DNA from: G963677085 sp963677085
GTDB lineage: Bacteria; Planctomycetota; Planctomycetia; Pirellulales; Thermoguttaceae
Reading direction: 5' to 3'
Length of the DNA stretch: 64,000 nucleotides
Assembly (NCBI GenBank): GCA_963677085.2
Contig: CAXXFH010000004.1
Location: 930,001 to 994,000 of the forward strand
Below the pieces are notes generated by a model. It searched no databases and was not told the origin of the DNA. It worked only from the letters and a program-made list of their open reading frames with translations. The translations under genes were made by a program, and so were the position numbers. Shown piece after piece: positions 25,485-34,222 of this stretch (its first letter is position 1; each line of letters begins with the position of its first letter).

Positions 25485-27156
25485 ATGACTTCGGTTCCAT
25501 CTTGTACGATGCAATGCCGCCGCTGAGGTTCCGCACATTGAAACCGTGTTGCTTCAGCAAACGGCTGGCGAAGTACGACGACTGTCCGATGCCGCAATGC
25601 ACCCAGATTTCGCGGTCGCGGGGGATCTCGTCCAGGCGCTTGCGAAGTTCACCCAGGGGGATCTTAATCGTATCGGGCACGGCCCCTTCGGCCACCATGG
25701 CCGGCGGTCGCACATCGATCACCAACGGCAGCGGCTGGCCGTCGCCGTTGACGCGCATCTGTTGCCAATCCGACCAGTAAACCGTCGAGACGTCGCCGCG
25801 CAACGTGTTGGCCGCTACAAAGCCGGCGATGTTCACCGGATCTTTCGCGCTGCCGTATTGAGGCGCGTAACACAGCTCGGCCTCTTCCAGGTCGTACACG
25901 GTGGCACCCATTTGGATGGCCATCGCGATCACGTCGATCCGTTTCTCCACGCCAGCACGTCCCACGGCCTGAGCTCCCAACACCCGGCCGTCGTCGGTCG
26001 AATAGAACAGTTTCAGGGCAATCTGCTCACTGCCCGGGTAATAGTCGGCGTGGTTCAGCGAGTGGGTATAGGCCTTGGCATACGGTATCCCGGCCTGGTT
26101 GAGCGTGCGCTCGTTGGCGCCGGTCATTGCCAGCGTCAAACCGAATACGCCAACCACGCCCGTACCCTGGGCACCGCGGAAACGTGCGTCGCGTCCGCAG
26201 ATAACGTCGGCCACGATACGTCCTTGGCGATTGGCCGGCCCGGCCAGGGAAACGAGGGTCGGTCGGCCGGTGACACAGTCGCGCACCTCGACGGCGTCGC
26301 CCACGGCGAAAATGTCGGGATCTGACGTGCGCATCTGCTCGTCGACACGAATCCCGCCGGTGGGGCCAATCTCCAAACCGGCCTGCTCGGCCAACGTCAC
26401 GTCGGGGCGCACCCCCATGGCCAAGATCACCACGTCGGCCAGATGCATTCGACCATGTTCGTCGACAACGTTGATCGTTTCGTCGGCATTCAGATCGAAA
26501 CGCGTCACCGCAGCCGATAAGTGAAGAGTCACCTCTTGTTGACGCAATTCGTCATGAACCGCCGACGCGATCTCCGGATCGACTTGGGGCATAACCTGAT
26601 CCAGTCGCTCAAGCAGAGTGACTTCCATCTCGCGATGAGCCAGATTCTCGACCATTTCCAATCCGATGAACCCTCCGCCGATCACCACGGCGCGCCTGGC
26701 GTCGCGATGCGAAATCCAGGCCGCGATCTTGTCGACGTCTTCCAGATTGCGCAACGTGAAGATGCCCGGGGCCCCGATGCCCGGCAGCGACGGACGAATC
26801 GGTGCCGCCCCAGGCGAAAGTACCAAGGTGTCGTACGGATATTCGGTGCTCTTGCCGGTAATCACCTGCCGCACGTCAATCGTTTTCCGCTCGCGATTGA
26901 TTCGCTGCACTTCGCATCGGGTCCGAACCTCGATCTTGAACAAATCGCGGAATCGTTCCGGCGTAGCGACCAACAGACTTTGGCGTTTCGCAATGACGCC
27001 GCCAACGTAATAAGGCAAGCCGCAGTTGGCGAACGAGACGTCGGGGCCGCGTTCAAAGATGTAAATCTCGGCCTGTTCGTCCATTCGGCGCAGTCGGGCC
27101 GCGCAAGACGCCCCCCCGGCCACACCGCCCACAATTAGAATTCGTTTAGAAGCCAC
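25483..27156 (-). CDS. cdr: CoA-disulfide reductase with C-terminal rhodanese domain
   Basis: A 557-residue flavoprotein. Residues 1-450 are a pyridine-nucleotide disulfide oxidoreductase: FAD site ILIVGGVAGGASCAARLR, active-site Cys45 in FANCGLPYY (the single-Cys type of CoA-disulfide reductases), NAD(P)H site VVIGGGFIGLEM and second FAD motif DIFAVGDAVEV. Residues about 460-550 are a rhodanese domain with Cys in HCGIGQSSY. The fusion is known as CoADR-RHD and reduces CoA disulfide, CoA persulfide or polysulfide, so it links thiol balance to sulfur metabolism. The GTG start has GAGGAG 7 nt upstream. Confidence 0.9.
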   Translation of the reverse strand: MASKRILIVGGVAGGASCAARLRRMDEQAEIYIFERGPDVSFANCGLPYYVGGVIAKRQSLLVATPERFRDLFKIEVRTRCEVQRINRERKTIDVRQVITGKSTEYPYDTLVLSPGAAPIRPSLPGIGAPGIFTLRNLEDVDKIAAWISHRDARRAVVIGGGFIGLEMVENLAHREMEVTLLERLDQVMPQVDPEIASAVHDELRQQEVTLHLSAAVTRFDLNADETINVVDEHGRMHLADVVILAMGVRPDVTLAEQAGLEIGPTGGIRVDEQMRTSDPDIFAVGDAVEVRDCVTGRPTLVSLAGPANRQGRIVADVICGRDARFRGAQGTGVVGVFGLTLAMTGANERTLNQAGIPYAKAYTHSLNHADYYPGSEQIALKLFYSTDDGRVLGAQAVGRAGVEKRIDVIAMAIQMGATVYDLEEAELCYAPQYGSAKDPVNIAGFVAANTLRGDVSTVYWSDWQQMRVNGDGQPLPLVIDVRPPAMVAEGAVPDTIKIPLGELRKRLDEIPRDREIWVHCGIGQSSYFASRLLKQHGFNVRNLSGGIASYKMEPKS

Positions 27157-27655
27157 CGATATCTCCTCGATGCTAAGGACGGCCCGAAAAAAATAGCTTG
27201 TCGTTTTTCAAGGCTAAACGCGAGGGCCGTCGCGAAGCACGGCCCGGTGAATCGGCAAGTAATTTATCGGTCGATCCTAAATCACCACCCCACAACCGGG
27301 CCAATCTCGGTCGGGCGTCGTTGTTGTCATCTTATTGACGGCTGCATAGCCAATAAGCGGAAGGCAACCAGCGGAAACCTGGATTTCCGAGCATTCGGTT
27401 TCCCGGAACGATCATTCTCCATGCAGACATCAACAAACTCGACCAGAATTGTTGGCATTCGGCCACGATATGACAAGGGCGTTTCGCCGCGAATTCCTGC
27501 TTTTATCACGGTCAAACCGGGGGGCGTTCGTCGCCACCGTACCTTCGCAACTGTCGCAGGCTGGCAGCGGAAAAGTCCGTCATCAGCCACGTCCGCAAGA
27601 ACATAGGGCAGCCAAGCAAGGTCACCAGCCAGAAGGGCAACATCCCCGAACCGAC
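27157..27655. other. Intergenic region with a MITE-like element
   Basis: About 500 nt. Besides the type C element at 27335-27433 I see no gene. The region 27480-27650 has frames open on both strands without ribosome binding sites. Confidence 0.5.
27335..27433 (+). repeat. MITE-like element (type C), copy 2, 99 bp
   Basis: The ends TTGACGGCTGCAT and ATGCAGACATCAA are inverted at 11 of 13 positions. The interior follows copy 1 with scattered differences (GGCAACCAGCGGAAACCTGG). Confidence 0.8.
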
Positions 27656-29083
27656 CTACTTCAACGCCAAAATGTAGGACCGCCACTGCAACTCGAACTC
27701 GTCCAGCGGAATTCCCACCAGCTGCTCGAAACGCTCGGCCGGATCGACATCCCGTTGGTTCTTGGCCACCAATTTCTCCAGCGCCGGACTATCCAGCAGA
27801 CGACTTTCAAAGGCCAGACAGTAGACCAGTCCCCACGAGTACGCGTAATAGTGTGCCGCGTCGTCGTTGTGCATGAATGCCTGGGAACCGGCGTTTAATA
27901 TCTGGCGAAGAGGCAACGGATGATCCGATCTCAGGTCCTCCTGCAGCCGCCGCAAGGCCGAACGGTTCGGCGCATCCACTCGAAGCGTATCCGACTCGAG
28001 CAATCCTTCCTCAAACATCACGGCCAACCCCTCGTTGAGCCACAGAGGCACCTCGTGGTCGGCTTGCGGAAAAACGTAGTTCTCCAAGTAGGCGTGGAAC
28101 GCTTCGTGATACAGCCGTACGAACATCTGTCGGGTGGCTTGCTGGAAAACCTCGTGGTTCTTCCGGTTGCACAGCTTCAACTCGTCGGCTTTTTTCTTGA
28201 TTCGCGTATCGAAGTCCCGGCGAATCGCCGCCATCTGGCGTTTGATCACCGGCGACGCCACACCATGTTCCCGAAGCTGCTGACCGGCGATCACCAAGCG
28301 ATCGCCCTGTTCCTGTTCAAGCGATTTCAATTCCTCGTTGATATTATCGTGTTCCACGGCGATTCGCTTGTACTCGATATCTAGACGCGACAATTCGCTT
28401 CCGGCCACCACCACATTGGCCGACGCGATGAAACAGGCCGGATTGGGGACATCGAGTTGGTAACGTCGTAGATAGGCACGGTAGTCGTCCATGCGGCCAA
28501 AAATCACCAGGCGCAAAGGACGTTTCAACTCGACACGTGGAGCCAGGATATCGCGATAAGCGGTAAACATCTGTTCGAGTCGCACCGCGATCAATCGGGT
28601 GAGTGCCTCGTCCAGATCGCTCTCCAAACGGAACCATTGCCCCGGATAGCCCAAGTAGTGCCGGTCGGGCTCGGTATAGACGCGCAGCCGAATAACGTCG
28701 GCCCGCCCACGCTCGATCGTTCGCTGCGAAGCGAAACGGTGAAGTTTAGCCGCCAATTCCTGACGTTGCGGTTCGCTGAGCCGAACCGTCTTGGCCACCG
28801 TCGACCGTTCGAGCGGCCGCACGACGACAAACATCGGACGTCCGGGCGGCTGGCGCACCTGTTTCAGATTCACCCAGGCGTTGGATTCCGACTCGATCAG
28901 CCCTTCAAGATGGCGACCGTCGCGCATTTCCACACTTTCCATCTCCCAGCGCGCAAAATTGGGCACCTTCCGCGCGGTAGTGGAAAGTAGTTGGCCCACG
29001 GCGTACGGTCCCTGCAAGAACCACACCGCCAGGCCGACGCCAATGAACAAGTGCCGATGCCACATATCCTCAGCCCGTTCCAT
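27656..29083 (-). CDS. DUF1570-type exported protein with a zinc-protease-like motif
   Basis: 475 residues. The N-terminus has a short charged part and a hydrophobic signal (HLFIGVGLAVWFLQGPYAVG). Translation may begin at the first ATG or at the Met 18 nt inside. A helical, charged middle part (EELKSLEQEQGDRLV) is followed near residue 330 by YHEAFHAYLEN and WLNEGLAVMFE, the HExxH plus downstream Glu layout of gluzincin-like peptidases that defines DUF1570. No substrate is known. It probably acts in the periplasm. It is transcribed alone. Confidence 0.8.
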   Translation of the reverse strand: MERAEDMWHRHLFIGVGLAVWFLQGPYAVGQLLSTTARKVPNFARWEMESVEMRDGRHLEGLIESESNAWVNLKQVRQPPGRPMFVVVRPLERSTVAKTVRLSEPQRQELAAKLHRFASQRTIERGRADVIRLRVYTEPDRHYLGYPGQWFRLESDLDEALTRLIAVRLEQMFTAYRDILAPRVELKRPLRLVIFGRMDDYRAYLRRYQLDVPNPACFIASANVVVAGSELSRLDIEYKRIAVEHDNINEELKSLEQEQGDRLVIAGQQLREHGVASPVIKRQMAAIRRDFDTRIKKKADELKLCNRKNHEVFQQATRQMFVRLYHEAFHAYLENYVFPQADHEVPLWLNEGLAVMFEEGLLESDTLRVDAPNRSALRRLQEDLRSDHPLPLRQILNAGSQAFMHNDDAAHYYAYSWGLVYCLAFESRLLDSPALEKLVAKNQRDVDPAERFEQLVGIPLDEFELQWRSYILALK

Positions 29084-29405
29084 GCCCCCCGTTTCAGCCG
29101 AAAGCTGGTTGCCTCTCGCTTATTCTACCACTTGGGGGGCACAAGTAAAAGTCGGAAGAACTTTGGCGGCGTGGCAGACAGTAGGAAGGGGTTACCTCTC
29201 GTTCCCATGCTTCGTGTGAGAACGCGCGTCCCGACGCTTTGCGTCGCGGACCGGCCAAGAGAAACGTCAGCCCACACTGCGAAGGACGCAAAACGTCCAC
29301 CCCTTCGGTTCCCGCACTGTGGCGTGGAACCCAGAGCAAGAATCTCAAGGATGACCTCGGCCTTCCTTACTTCAGCCTCCAGAATTCATCCTTACGTTCA
29401 GTCCC
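29084..29405. other. Intergenic region, about 320 nt
   Basis: It contains a CGTTCCCATGCTTCG...GACGCTTTGCGTC segment at 29199-29253, related to 43588-43640 and 43793-43849, and AGAATTCATCCTT near 29380, the 13-mer that also flanks the element at 56196-56377. No gene is supported. Confidence 0.5.
29199..29253 (+). repeat. GTTCCCA-GCTTTGCGTC dispersed repeat, copy 1
   Basis: It has a short hairpin (GTTCCCAtgcttcgtgTGAGAAC) followed by CGACGCTTTGCGTCGC. Similar segments occur at 43588-43640 and 43793-43849. Confidence 0.6.
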
Positions 29406-29939
29406 CTACCCCTTCAGGCGAGCAACAAACCGACACCCCACTAGAACCATGGGCCAAGTGCCAAGGGTATCGCCCGTCTCGTCGGTACAACACCGTTGAT
29501 CGATTTCGCGCACCACATTGCCCTCCGCATCCACCAAAACATCCTTGGAGTGAGTCACCCTCGCGGCCACGTAGATGGTTTCCGGCTCGCAGCCGAAGGC
29601 GGCCACGAGTTCGTCCATCACTGGGCGGCGTGTAAGCAGGAACGAGAAGCCACGACGAGTCAGGTCGTGACATTGGACTTCGAGATACTCCGCTTCGTTA
29701 GGCAACGTCAGCCCGCGAGAAAACGCCACGCGCTGCTTGGCCGCAAAAACGTGGCGCGGTTCTCTCCGCCGATCGGCCGCCGTGCCCGAGCGATCGGTGG
29801 CGGTCAACTCATAGATCAGATTGTAGAAGCTGGCGTCAACTTCGCGACCGGTTCCAGGCATCGGCGCACGGTCCTCGTTCGTGAAAGTTGGAGAACTGGC
29901 AGGAATTGCCAGCCATGAGGGCGGAACCGCCCAGGACAT
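29406..29939 (-). CDS. PilZ-like domain protein
   Basis: 177 residues when started at the ATG at 29939. The C-terminal 110 residues look like a PilZ domain: RRREPRHVFAAKQRVAF gives an RxxxR-type c-di-GMP contact, and LTRRGFSFLLTRR stands where (D/N)xSxxG is usual. The second motif is therefore degenerate. Relatives bind cyclic di-GMP and alter motility or polysaccharide output; binding here is unproven. An ATG 108 nt further out would add a Gly/Ala-rich stretch with no family support. Confidence 0.6.
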   Translation of the reverse strand: MSWAVPPSWLAIPASSPTFTNEDRAPMPGTGREVDASFYNLIYELTATDRSGTAADRRREPRHVFAAKQRVAFSRGLTLPNEAEYLEVQCHDLTRRGFSFLLTRRPVMDELVAAFGCEPETIYVAARVTHSKDVLVDAEGNVVREIDQRCCTDETGDTLGTWPMVLVGCRFVARLKG

Positions 29940-30441
29940 TTTTTCGATTCGCAAAATTCCCAGCACACCGCCCCCGGCGGCCAATCCCCGGAATCGAGGA
30001 CCCCCACCACGGCCAAGCAATGCCAGACTCGAAAATGTCGGACTCAATAGAAATTCTAGTACACACTGGCGGGCGAGGCACGTTAATCACCCTGCTCACC
30101 CCCTGATATGGTTCAAAGTGATAACGACTGTACCAATCAGAAGCCCTTCGGGGCTTGCGGCTCGCCACGACTCCGCTGCGGCGACGGTCGCCGGCAGAAG
30201 CGAACCTCCTCAACGTTTACCTCGTCAGTGAAGATAAGCCGGCCGACACCCGGCCCCCCCGAAATGTCGATCGCGTGCCTTGACGACTCGCCTCCACTGA
30301 CCGAGAATTCAGGGCTTACGTAGCAAGCTCCCGGTTTCCGACGGCTGCTCGAAGCCCTTGCGACACAATACTTTCCCTCGCCTCCAAGGCGGAGTTTGGC
30401 AGCGAGAGAAATCGCCGTTACCCCCAACCGAGTATCACCCC
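29940..30441. other. Intergenic region between a PilZ-like gene and trpB
   Basis: About 500 nt between divergent genes, so both promoters should be here. A small palindrome GAAGCCCTTCGGGGCTTGC lies near 30140. I see no trp leader peptide, no tandem Trp codons and no clear T-box or riboswitch. Confidence 0.5.
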
Positions 30442-31647
30442 ATGCCGTTGTCTAGTTCCGTACCCGATGCCGCCGGCCGTTACGGCGAATTCGGTGGTCG
30501 CTATGTCCCGGAGACGCTCGTCCGTGCCCTCGACGAGTTGACCGCCGAATACGAGAAGGCCCGTCGCGACGACACCTTTCAGGCCGAACTCAAAGAGTTG
30601 TTTCGCTACTACGTGGGCCGGCCATCGCCCTTGTACCACGCCCGACGGCTCAGCGAACACTGCGGCGGCGCCCAAATCTTCCTGAAGCGAGAAGACCTCA
30701 ACCATACGGGCGCCCATAAGATCAACAACACGCTCGGGCAAGCACTGCTGACACTTCGGATGGGTAAGCGCCGGGTGATCGCCGAAACGGGTGCCGGGCA
30801 ACACGGAGTGGCCACCGCCACGGCCTGTGCCCGATTCGGCTTGGATTGCATCGTATATATGGGCGAAGAAGACATCCGCCGACAGAAACCCAACGTGTTC
30901 AGCATGCGGCTGCTGGGTGCCGAGGTCCGGCCTGTGGCCAGCGGCTCGCGTACGCTGCGCGATGCCATCAACGAAGCGATGCGTGACTGGATGGCTACGG
31001 TCGAAACAACACACTATTGCCTCGGCTCCGTAGTCGGCCCCCACCCGTTCCCTCAGATCGTGCGAGACTTCCAGTCGGTCATCGGCCAGGAGACGCGTTC
31101 ACAGTGTCTCGAACAACTGGGCCGCTTGCCTGAGCTAGTGGTCGCCGCAGTCGGCGGGGGAAGCAACGCGGCAGGTATGTTCTTCCCGTTCATCGACGAC
31201 GAAAGCGTGATGCTAGTGGGTGTCGAGGCGGGTGGCCGCTCGCAGCGCGAAGGCGACCACGCCGCTCCGCTCTGCTATGGGCAACCGGGCGTGCTGCACG
31301 GCAGCTATAGCTACGTGATGCAAGACGAAGACGGCCAGACGTGCGACGTTCACAGCGTTTCGGCCGGCCTCGACTATCCCGGCACGGGACCCGAGCATAG
31401 CTACTGGAAAGACATCGGGCGGGCGCAATACATCAACGCCCAGGACAACGAAGTCCTGGAGGCGTTCGGAATCCTTGCACGAACCGAAGGTATCCTTGCA
31501 GCACTGGAAAGCTCGCACGCGGTAGCCAAGGCCATGCAGTTGGCCGCCCAGCGCGATCCGGAAGAGGTAGTCGTCGTGTGCCTGTCGGGCCGAGGCGATA
31601 AAGACGCCGCCGAGATCGCCCGACTTCGTGATGAACAGTTTGGATAA
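30442..31647 (+). CDS. trpB: Tryptophan synthase beta chain
   Basis: 401 residues; it condenses indole and serine to tryptophan on pyridoxal phosphate. The cofactor lysine is Lys93 in HTGAHKINN, the phosphate loop is GGGSNAAG, and EFGGRYVPE marks the N-terminus. The alpha-activated type (TrpB1) is indicated by length and motifs. The ATG at 30442 is chosen since the upstream extension (MRHNTFPRLQGG) is not conserved. trpA follows after a 108-nt repeat-filled gap. Confidence 0.95.
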   Translation: MPLSSSVPDAAGRYGEFGGRYVPETLVRALDELTAEYEKARRDDTFQAELKELFRYYVGRPSPLYHARRLSEHCGGAQIFLKREDLNHTGAHKINNTLGQALLTLRMGKRRVIAETGAGQHGVATATACARFGLDCIVYMGEEDIRRQKPNVFSMRLLGAEVRPVASGSRTLRDAINEAMRDWMATVETTHYCLGSVVGPHPFPQIVRDFQSVIGQETRSQCLEQLGRLPELVVAAVGGGSNAAGMFFPFIDDESVMLVGVEAGGRSQREGDHAAPLCYGQPGVLHGSYSYVMQDEDGQTCDVHSVSAGLDYPGTGPEHSYWKDIGRAQYINAQDNEVLEAFGILARTEGILAALESSHAVAKAMQLAAQRDPEEVVVVCLSGRGDKDAAEIARLRDEQFG

Positions 31648-31674
31648 GACGTACAAACGTTTTCGCCGAATCCC

Positions 31675-31755
31675 GTGGCCGCTGAAGCGGCCACGCCTCA
31701 TCCCTAATCCCGAATTCCCAGCCCCCAGTCCCTAACCCCTAGCCCCCATCCTCGC
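31675..31755 (+). repeat. TGAA-loop hairpin plus eight heptads, before trpA
   Basis: The perfect 20-nt hairpin GTGGCCGCTGAAGCGGCCAC (31675-31694) is followed by GCCTC. Eight heptads in register run from 31696 to 31751: CCTCATC CCTAATC CCGAATT CCCAGCC CCCAGTC CCTAACC CCTAGCC CCCATCC. TCGC and the trpA ATG follow. This is the longest array in the window. Confidence 0.92.
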
Positions 31756-32559
31756 ATGTCCGCCATCGATCGCACCTTTGAGCAACTTCGCGTGCAGGGC
31801 CGCAAGGCCTTCATGCCTTTCGTTACCGCGGGAGACCCCGACCTGGATTTCACGGCCGCCGTCATCCAACGTCTGGTCCAGTCGGGCAGCAACTTGTGCG
31901 AATTGGGAATACCGTATAGCGATCCCATCGCCGATGGCCCGGTGATTCAGGCATCGTATACTCGGGTACTCGAAAAGAAACTCAAACTGCGCGACATTCT
32001 GGCCACCCTGGGCCGCGTAACACCTGAGCTTCCGGCCCCCGTGGTCACCATGGTCAGCTACGCGATCGTTTACCGCCATGGGCTGGAAGCCTACGTGAAC
32101 GACGCCAAGGCCGCGGGCGTGGCCGGACTGATCGTGCCCGACCTTCCGGCCGATGAGTCGGAGGCACTGGCAAAAATCTGCAAAACGGAAGACCTCAGCC
32201 TCATCCAACTCATTACGCCTATCACGCCACGCGATCGTGCGCTGAAAATCGCCGAACGTACCACGGGCTTCATCTACTATGTTTCCGTGGCCGGAATCAC
32301 GGGCGAACGAACCAAACTGCCCCCGGAAATCGTCGACAACGTCGGTTGGCTTCGCCAGCAGACGCCGCTGCCGATCTGCGTTGGCTTCGGGATCAGTCAG
32401 CCGGAACACGTGCGCATGCTCGCTCCGGTCGCCGACGGGCTGATCGTGGGCTCGGCCATCGTTCGCCGCGTGGCAGAGGCCAACGAGAAACCGCGGGAAG
32501 TGGTGCTCGACGAAATCGGCGACTACGTCGGTTCGCTCATTAAAGCCATGGAAGTGTGA
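31756..32559 (+). CDS. trpA: Tryptophan synthase alpha chain
   Basis: 267 residues, TIM barrel. It cleaves indole-3-glycerol phosphate and passes indole to TrpB. Catalytic Glu49 and Asp60 are in CELGIPYSDPIADGP. The phosphate loops are near GITGER and VGFGIS. The ATG sits after the heptad array with no Shine-Dalgarno sequence. The stop overlaps the start of the next gene (TGATG). Confidence 0.95.
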   Translation: MSAIDRTFEQLRVQGRKAFMPFVTAGDPDLDFTAAVIQRLVQSGSNLCELGIPYSDPIADGPVIQASYTRVLEKKLKLRDILATLGRVTPELPAPVVTMVSYAIVYRHGLEAYVNDAKAAGVAGLIVPDLPADESEALAKICKTEDLSLIQLITPITPRDRALKIAERTTGFIYYVSVAGITGERTKLPPEIVDNVGWLRQQTPLPICVGFGISQPEHVRMLAPVADGLIVGSAIVRRVAEANEKPREVVLDEIGDYVGSLIKAMEV

Positions 32560-33770
32560 TGCAATACCGAACGATGCCGACTACCGGCGAACAGCTTTCT
32601 ATTCTCGGTTTCGGGTGCATGCGTTTGCCCGAGCAACGAGGACGCATCGACGAACCGCGTGCCACACGCCTGATCCACGACGCCATCGACGCCGGAATCA
32701 ACTACTTCGACACGGCCTTTCCCTATCACCAGGGCCATAGCGAGTCGTGCCTGGGACGAGCATTGAAGGGGTCGCGTCGCGAGCGAGTCAAAATCGCCAC
32801 CAAGTTGCCCCACTGGCTGGTCAAAACGGCCGGCGACATGTCCAAGATCCTCGCGTTACAGCTCGAAAAGTTGCAGACCGACCATATCGACTACTACATG
32901 GTCCACAACGTCACCGAGGCGCGCTGGCAGCAACTCAGAGAAATCGGCGTGGTCGAGTTCCTGGAAAACGCCCAACGCGAAGGCCGCATCCAGCATGTCG
33001 GTTTCTCGTTCCACGGCGGGCGCGACGAATTCAAGCGCATGGTCGACGACTACGACTGGCAGTTCTGCCAGATTCAATACAACTATCTCGACGAGAAAAG
33101 CCAGGCAGGCCGCGAGGGGCTCGAATACGCCGCGGCCAAGGGGCTGGGGATCGTCGTAATGGAACCCTTGCGGGGAGGCAACCTCGCCAAACGGCCGGTG
33201 GCCAAAATCGAACAGATCTGGCGTCGTGCCGAAACCGAACGTACGCCTGCCGAATGGGCACTGCGTTGGCTCTGGAACCACCCGGACGTCCACGTGGTCC
33301 TCTCCGGCATGACGGAAGAGTCGGACCTGACCGAAAACGTGCGAATCGCGGAGCAAGCCTCGGCCAACTCGTTGACGCCCGAGGAACTGGCCCTGGTCGA
33401 GGAGGTGGCAGCCGCTTTCCGGTCGATGATGCGGGCCGGTTGCACGGGCTGCCAATACTGCATGCCCTGTCCGGCTGGCGTCAACATTCCCCACTGTCTG
33501 CAACTACTCGACAGCTACCACCTTTTTGGAAACAAGCAACAGGCTCGCTTGTTTTACCTTCTGGGCGTCAGCGGCCTAATCGACGGCAAACGGGGCTTGG
33601 CGTCGCAATGCATCGACTGTGGCAAATGCGAAGACAAGTGTCCTCAGCATCTCCCTATCCCCAGGCTGCTCAAAGAGAGTAAGCGGACCTTCGAGAGCTT
33701 TTCCGGTCGTATGACGCTACGACTCTTCAAGATCCTGCTACCGTTGATACGGTGGCGAACGCTCCGCTGA
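32559..33770 (+). CDS. Aldo/keto reductase with C-terminal [4Fe-4S] domain
   Basis: 403 residues. Residues 1-280 form an aldo/keto reductase barrel with the tetrad Asp51, Tyr56, Lys82 and a His in YYMVHNV. Residues about 290-385 carry a ferredoxin-like part with CTGCQYCMPCP and CIDCGKCEDKCPQHLPIP, eight cysteines in the right spacing, although the first set is less regular. This architecture is a known but uncharacterised oxidoreductase group. It overlaps trpA by one base (TGATG), so it is translated with it; a role tied to tryptophan is not established. Confidence 0.88.
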   Translation: MQYRTMPTTGEQLSILGFGCMRLPEQRGRIDEPRATRLIHDAIDAGINYFDTAFPYHQGHSESCLGRALKGSRRERVKIATKLPHWLVKTAGDMSKILALQLEKLQTDHIDYYMVHNVTEARWQQLREIGVVEFLENAQREGRIQHVGFSFHGGRDEFKRMVDDYDWQFCQIQYNYLDEKSQAGREGLEYAAAKGLGIVVMEPLRGGNLAKRPVAKIEQIWRRAETERTPAEWALRWLWNHPDVHVVLSGMTEESDLTENVRIAEQASANSLTPEELALVEEVAAAFRSMMRAGCTGCQYCMPCPAGVNIPHCLQLLDSYHLFGNKQQARLFYLLGVSGLIDGKRGLASQCIDCGKCEDKCPQHLPIPRLLKESKRTFESFSGRMTLRLFKILLPLIRWRTLR

Positions 33771-34222
33771 ATACGCGGGTCAAGAATCGGGTGCCATGCC
33801 CACGCTTGCGTGGGCATGTTTGCCAAGTCTTCCGCTCAGCATGTCCACGCAAGCGTGGACATGGCACCCCATACTATCTCAAGACTCGATAGAACACGCA
33901 TCGTACAAGAAACAAAACGGAGACAGCGCCGCTTCCTACCGCGCTGTCTCCACTATGCGTATGTTCGGTCGGCCTCCGTTCTTCCCAGACATTCAGCTTA
34001 GCAATCTTTGACGTATTGCCAAGCCCCGGTCATCGAAAGAAACTCGTTTTCTAAAAAAACGTGGTCGCGCACCGTGCGGGCCATGTCGATGATAGCAACG
34101 ACAGCACCTCGGCTGAGGCATACCGTCGCCGACAAACGACGGAACGTCGACAAACACCGCTGCATTAACACAACAGATGCTTGTTAATGAACAACCATTC
34201 GACACAACTGACCGTGCTGCCC
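33771..34222. other. Intergenic region with an 81-bp REPIN-like element
   Basis: About 450 nt between converging genes. Only the type A element at 33789-33869 stands out. Open frames over it are repeat-encoded and are not real genes. Confidence 0.6.
33789..33869. repeat. REPIN-like type A, complete two-arm copy, 81 bp
   Basis: The left arm, GGGTGCCATGCCCACGC and its partner GCGTGGGCATG, and the right arm, CATGTCCACGC and GCGTGGACATGGCACCC, are mirror images across a spacer of about 20 nt. The whole element can fold as one long stem or as two hairpins. Confidence 0.88.

Noticed and set aside
30137..30427. 96-codon frame upstream of trpB on the minus strand
   Set aside because: Low-complexity Ser/Arg/Gly composition, no start signal, no domain; more likely promoter DNA.
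31696..31751. Telomere-like CCCTAA array marking a linear chromosome end
   Set aside because: The array is inside an operon, is only eight degenerate units long, and similar arrays occur at many internal gene junctions.
33796..34011. Short frames across the type A element after the aldo/keto reductase gene
   Set aside because: They translate the palindromic repeat on both strands and have no ribosome binding sites.
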